Shown here piece by piece: positions 60,701 to 64,000 of a stretch of DNA of 64,000 bases. Made by a program: the position numbers and the translations under genes. Each line of letters starts with the position of its first letter. Position 1 is the stretch's first letter. The notes beneath the pieces are model-generated. The model had not been told where the DNA came from. It did not search any database and saw only the letters and a program-made list of their open reading frames with translations. The DNA comes from Mycogone perniciosa (lineage: Eukaryota; Ascomycota; Sordariomycetes; Hypocreales; Hypocreaceae). The DNA is taken from positions 62,001-126,000 of the forward strand of contig JAOALB010000151.1 of assembly GCA_025331125.1 (NCBI GenBank), read 5' to 3'.

Positions 60701-62343
60701 CTGAGAGTGCTACCGGCCCCCAACAAGGCACGTCACATCCACGGCGGCACGTAAGCACTTTCGTACCTTCGTACCTGTGCCTCAATTCACCGAGCAGCTT
60801 ACTCCGTATGGGCCTGGACGTCTCTCGGTAGCCAGTTGCTGGGAGAGTGGCGGTTATCGAGGTGATCACAGGAGAACAGGTGGAAATTGACGATATCTCT
60901 CTCGTCCACTGTCTATGGACGATTGCCGTGACACATGGACAGGCGAGAGTGACATGAGGGTTCATTCGTGAGCGACTATGCGCGTGCGAGTGAATGTGTG
61001 ATTAAGCAACTGGCCATCCATCGAAAACAAACGGAGAGCCCAGCGTTTTCGCCGTACGTCCGCAGATCCGTTTTCAGAGATCAAAGGCCGCGCGTGACGA
61101 GAAAATTCCGTCCAGACAACTGCCTTTCCTGGTGCAGCGCCAGAGACCCAGAAAGGCCCAAGCCTGTCTGGGCCTTTTTGGATCTTATTTGGGGCAAACG
61201 AACAGCTCCGGCGGAGAGAGACCGAAACGGACTGCCGGAAAAGGTACCGTCACATGATTTGACTCCGTCACGATCGCTGGAGACACAGGGCTTGAGGCTG
61301 AGAACGCAGCTTTGCTGGTGATGCCTCAAGTAGAATAGTGGAAATCCGGCGCACTAGTCTATTAAAGGTTGTTTTCGCAGCGGCGGTTGACTCCCTATTC
61401 CCCTCTTGGGAAAAGCGGGACTGGCCTGGCTATTTGCGCTAGTCTCAGCGCAGCGACAGCCGGCTCCCCGACCCAGTGTACAGGATTTTCGTGTCTTCCC
61501 CTGGTGACGGGGGCCTCTGGGACCCCTGCTTTCACTGGCAGGGCGGTACTTTTGGCCCTGGAATCATCAATGACTGGGAGCAACCATACTTTTTGCTGGC
61601 CCCCCCCCCCACAGAGCGACTCGGCCACCCCAGTCGGCCACCTAGCGGCGCCTCCGTACCAGGGTAAGGACCAAGAAGGTACGTACTCCGCAAAGAGGGT
61701 AGAGTACTTCGGTACGTACCAAACCCGAGGCCATTTTACACACCCTTGCAGGACACACACGCCCCATTTCCCCTCCCTCACGCCCCTCGGGGGTACGTAC
61801 CTCTAGGTACTTGTGCTGCCCTTGCCCTTGCTTGCTGGATGTGTCTGGGCATACACCGCACTCCCTCTAAGTTCTTAATCCTGTCATGACCCAAGATACA
61901 CCACACCACACCCTACCTTAATAACTAGATCTGTTCCCCAGTTTCTTCTCAACGTCCTCTTGGTTCTCCATCTCTCCGCATACCATCACAGCGGTTCACC
62001 AGACAAACATACATCAGGGCATTATCTCTGCCTCTGCACAACTCTCTTCCCTCATCAATCATCAGCGTCACTCTGCAACCGACACTCGATTCACCCATCC
62101 CGCCCAAACATTGTGTCACCGACACATCCCTTTGCACACACGAATTCGACCTCGCCTCGACCTCTCTCGGCCTCCATCCTCGATTGGCGCATTGTCGATT
62201 GACCGATTACACTTCCGGAGACGACTGGACTTCCACCCAAAGTCTAAACTTCATCACCGGACCAATTCCACCACCGCTGCCCGCGTTCACCACTCCCCTC
62301 CCATTACCGCTCGAATCCTCTCGAGCTCGCACACCTGGCAGCG
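54775..62343. other. Gene desert, part 2 (about 7.6 kb), with promoter of the Mks1-like gene
   Basis: No protein gene supported. It continues the features of part 1, with TACGGAGTA-type motifs at 57996, 58268, 58839, 59153-59168 (TACTCCGTA overlapping TACGAAGTA) and 60800. Several GTACGTAC-containing palindromes lie at about 61676-61800. From about 61850 the DNA becomes pyrimidine-rich on the plus strand up to the ATG at 62344, which looks like a promoter and long 5' leader. Repeats include (TACA)4 at 56966-56982, (GCA)7 at 60503-60523 and a run of 11 C at 61600-61610. Confidence 0.55.
60503..60523. repeat. (GCA)7 microsatellite
   Basis: Seven perfect GCA units in intergenic DNA; in one frame it forms a poly-Leu run of a spurious minus-strand frame. 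Confidence 0.85.
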
Positions 62344-64000
62344 ATGCCCTACCGGCTGGACACCCATATGTTAACAGTTGACGCCAACGCTATCCACAAG
62401 GTCGATACTGGCAATCTCACCAACCTGTATAGCATGTGGACAGGTATGGGTATCCCACTCTTTCCTCCCCCTTCGCCAATGCTGACCCTTATCACAGTTT
62501 TCTCTCGCTGTGCAGACTCACTCGAGCAGGGCCGCAGATTGGAAAACCTGAGCTGGAGACTCTGGCAACGGGAGCAGCTCATTGAAAACGCACACAGATC
62601 CACCTCATTATATATTCGCACTGCCCCCAAGAACATCCCTTCTGACACCAGACTACCCGAGCTGCCTCAACTGTCCGGCAGTGTCGAGTCCATTGCCGAC
62701 GACGAAACCATCGAGTTCACTTCCGTGTCAGTACCTCTTGAGATCCGCCCCAGGATACGAAGACTGGAATCATCCGCGAGCAGACGTGATCGGCACATCA
62801 GCTCTGACGACTTTGAGAAAATGGTTGTTTCCATTGTCAAGGACAAAGCCCCTTTGTCCGCCCCATCACACACCTCACCTCTGGCTGCAGCTCGCAAGGA
62901 GATCGAGTCTCCTCTCCAGCGGTCTGGATCTACCTCTACCGAATCACAAGCTTCCGAGCAACAATCAGAGGAGTCTCAGTCCTCCCCCAATATGGAGCCT
63001 ATGACGGTTGCCCAGGACATCTCTAATGCCCTGGCACCTCAACCCATTCCCAACACCATCCCCACCGCCTCCATCGACGATTCGATCCCCAATGAGAGTC
63101 CATCCCCCGCCCCAAAGCTTTTCCATTCTAAGAAGCAGCCCGCATTTGCGTTCGGCGCATCTTGCTCTTCAAGTGAGTTTGGACAGAGCGTTGAGGTCTG
63201 CAAGTCCAAAATTCCCTCCAAGAACGTGTTCCAGTCTAGCGCTTCTTCTGAGGAAGAAGTTTCCCTCACTCGTCCCCTTTCCTCCACCCGACCTACTACC
63301 AGCCGCAAGACGGAGACCGAGTCTGCTGTGGATACCGAGACTGAGGGCGAGGACCTCGACGAGAGCGCTGTCTCGGAGGAGGAGGACTCCGAGTGGGAGG
63401 ATTCCAATGATGAGAGTGGAAAGCACAGTGTCGATGAGAAGTTCTTCCAGCGTGTTGAGTCCAAGGTTAACTTGACCTCGCGACCCTCTCTCATCACCTT
63501 GATGCTTGCACAGAGTGAGCGTGCCACGAATCTTGGTAACCATGCTTCGCAATCTACCTCGGCAATTCCTAGGTCATGCGCTCCACACCACGGCCCCTCC
63601 CTGGGTGGTTCGCCCAACGACTCTGACGAAGGCCCTTTGATGATGAAAGGCAGGCGTCAAACCCTTAAGTCTATCATTGAGGCCCCTCGATCCAGCGCCC
63701 AGCCTATCGCAGTGGCCGCAAATTATGTGCATGCCCAGGCAGCCCTGTCACCACGCACTACTCGCCGCAACATGCTTGCCACCGAATTGACCGAGTCTCT
63801 TCGGCGCCACCTTTTGTGGGAGCGACAGCAGAAGTCATCGACTGTCAACGCCGTTCTTAAGCGACGCCACACATCGCATGACGTTGCCAACTTGAAGCAA
63901 TATCCGGACAAGCCGTGCATGAAGCAAAGCGAGGATGTCAACGCCAGCAGCTGGAACCAATACTTCGCCAAGGAGGCGTTCAATGGTTACCACTCCAAGG
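62344..64000 (+). CDS. Mks1-like regulator with AreA-N/DUF1752-type motif, 3' incomplete
   Basis: Exon 1 62344-62443 and exon 2 from 62498, running off the window, with a 54-bp intron (donor GTATGG, acceptor CACAG) in phase. About 534 residues are visible. Residues about 23-60 (NLTNLYSMWTVFSRC, then RRLENLSWRLWQRE) match the short motif at the N-terminus of AreA-type GATA factors (DUF1752). Further on, an acidic EEEDSEWEDSNDESGK block followed by FFQRVESKVNLTSRPSLITLML matches the DUF3295-type core. Proteins with both belong, as I recall, to the family of yeast Mks1, a negative regulator in Ras-cAMP, nitrogen and retrograde signalling. No GATA finger is seen. The visible part is serine- and proline-rich and largely disordered. 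The name is an inference. Confidence 0.8.
   Translation, partial: MPYRLDTHMLTVDANAIHKVDTGNLTNLYSMWTGMGIPLFPPPSPMLTLITVFSRCADSLEQGRRLENLSWRLWQREQLIENAHRSTSLYIRTAPKNIPSDTRLPELPQLSGSVESIADDETIEFTSVSVPLEIRPRIRRLESSASRRDRHISSDDFEKMVVSIVKDKAPLSAPSHTSPLAAARKEIESPLQRSGSTSTESQASEQQSEESQSSPNMEPMTVAQDISNALAPQPIPNTIPTASIDDSIPNESPSPAPKLFHSKKQPAFAFGASCSSSEFGQSVEVCKSKIPSKNVFQSSASSEEEVSLTRPLSSTRPTTSRKTETESAVDTETEGEDLDESAVSEEEDSEWEDSNDESGKHSVDEKFFQRVESKVNLTSRPSLITLMLAQSERATNLGNHASQSTSAIPRSCAPHHGPSLGGSPNDSDEGPLMMKGRRQTLKSIIEAPRSSAQPIAVAANYVHAQAALSPRTTRRNMLATELTESLRRHLLWERQQKSSTVNAVLKRRHTSHDVANLKQYPDKPCMKQSEDVNASSWNQYFAKEAFNGYHSK

Noticed and set aside
60042..60965. 169- and 135-codon minus-strand frames, one with a poly-Leu run
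   Set aside because: The Leu run is the (GCA)7 microsatellite read backwards; no signal peptide cleavage context, domain or splice structure is convincing.
38782..62343. CRISPR array, rRNA or bacterial-type operon
   Set aside because: No regularly spaced repeats, no rRNA-like sequence and no operon structure were seen; the window is eukaryotic nuclear DNA.

Overview
The window is nuclear DNA of a filamentous ascomycete, most likely a sordariomycete and plausibly Hypocreales. The grounds are short introns (about 50-150 bp, GTAAGT-like donors, CTAAC-type branch sites), an ER Hsp70 ending in HDEL, fungal-only families (SesB/NACHT NLR, multi-LysM protein, an Mks1-like protein with an AreA-N/DUF1752-type motif), and a block of retroelements reduced to TpA-rich, stop-riddled DNA, as repeat-induced point mutation (RIP) does. 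The species assignment is inference.

Layout. 1-6.7 kb: decayed retroelements. A Ty3/gypsy pol (about 740-4154, +) with an unmutated 3' LTR (4155-4288) lies between two inverted LINE 3' ends (504-735, -, and about 4440-5680, +). A second less mutated island with LTR-like features follows (5690-6060). 6.8-17.6 kb: accessory genes, namely a 5'-truncated LysM gene, a five-exon NLR (lipase-NACHT-HEAT, -), a small DUF6914-like gene, an APH-like kinase and a secreted endonuclease/exonuclease/phosphatase-family nuclease. 17.9-30.3 kb: mostly core genes, namely an AT-hook/DUF2461 protein, an unrecognised 505-aa protein, BiP/Kar2, HBS1 and, divergent from HBS1, CCT5. 30.3-36.7 kb: a 6.4-kb gap. 36.7-38.8 kb: a CHY zinc-finger protein. 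38.8-62.3 kb: about 23.5 kb with no protein gene I can support, holding one intron-containing tRNA-Ala(UGC). 62.34 kb to the end: the 5' part of an Mks1-like regulator that runs off the window.

The genes do not form one pathway. The left third looks like a fast-evolving compartment for self/non-self recognition and host or environment interaction next to silenced transposons. The middle is protein homeostasis: ER folding (BiP), cytosolic folding (CCT5) and ribosome rescue (HBS1). The right half is almost empty of genes but carries many copies of short motifs, TACGGAGTA (reverse TACTCCGTA) and TACGAAGTA, sometimes fused into perfect palindromes. That motif family and the gene desert are the least explained parts of the window.

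Exon boundaries were placed by eye from splice signals, reading phase and family knowledge. No alignment or search was run.
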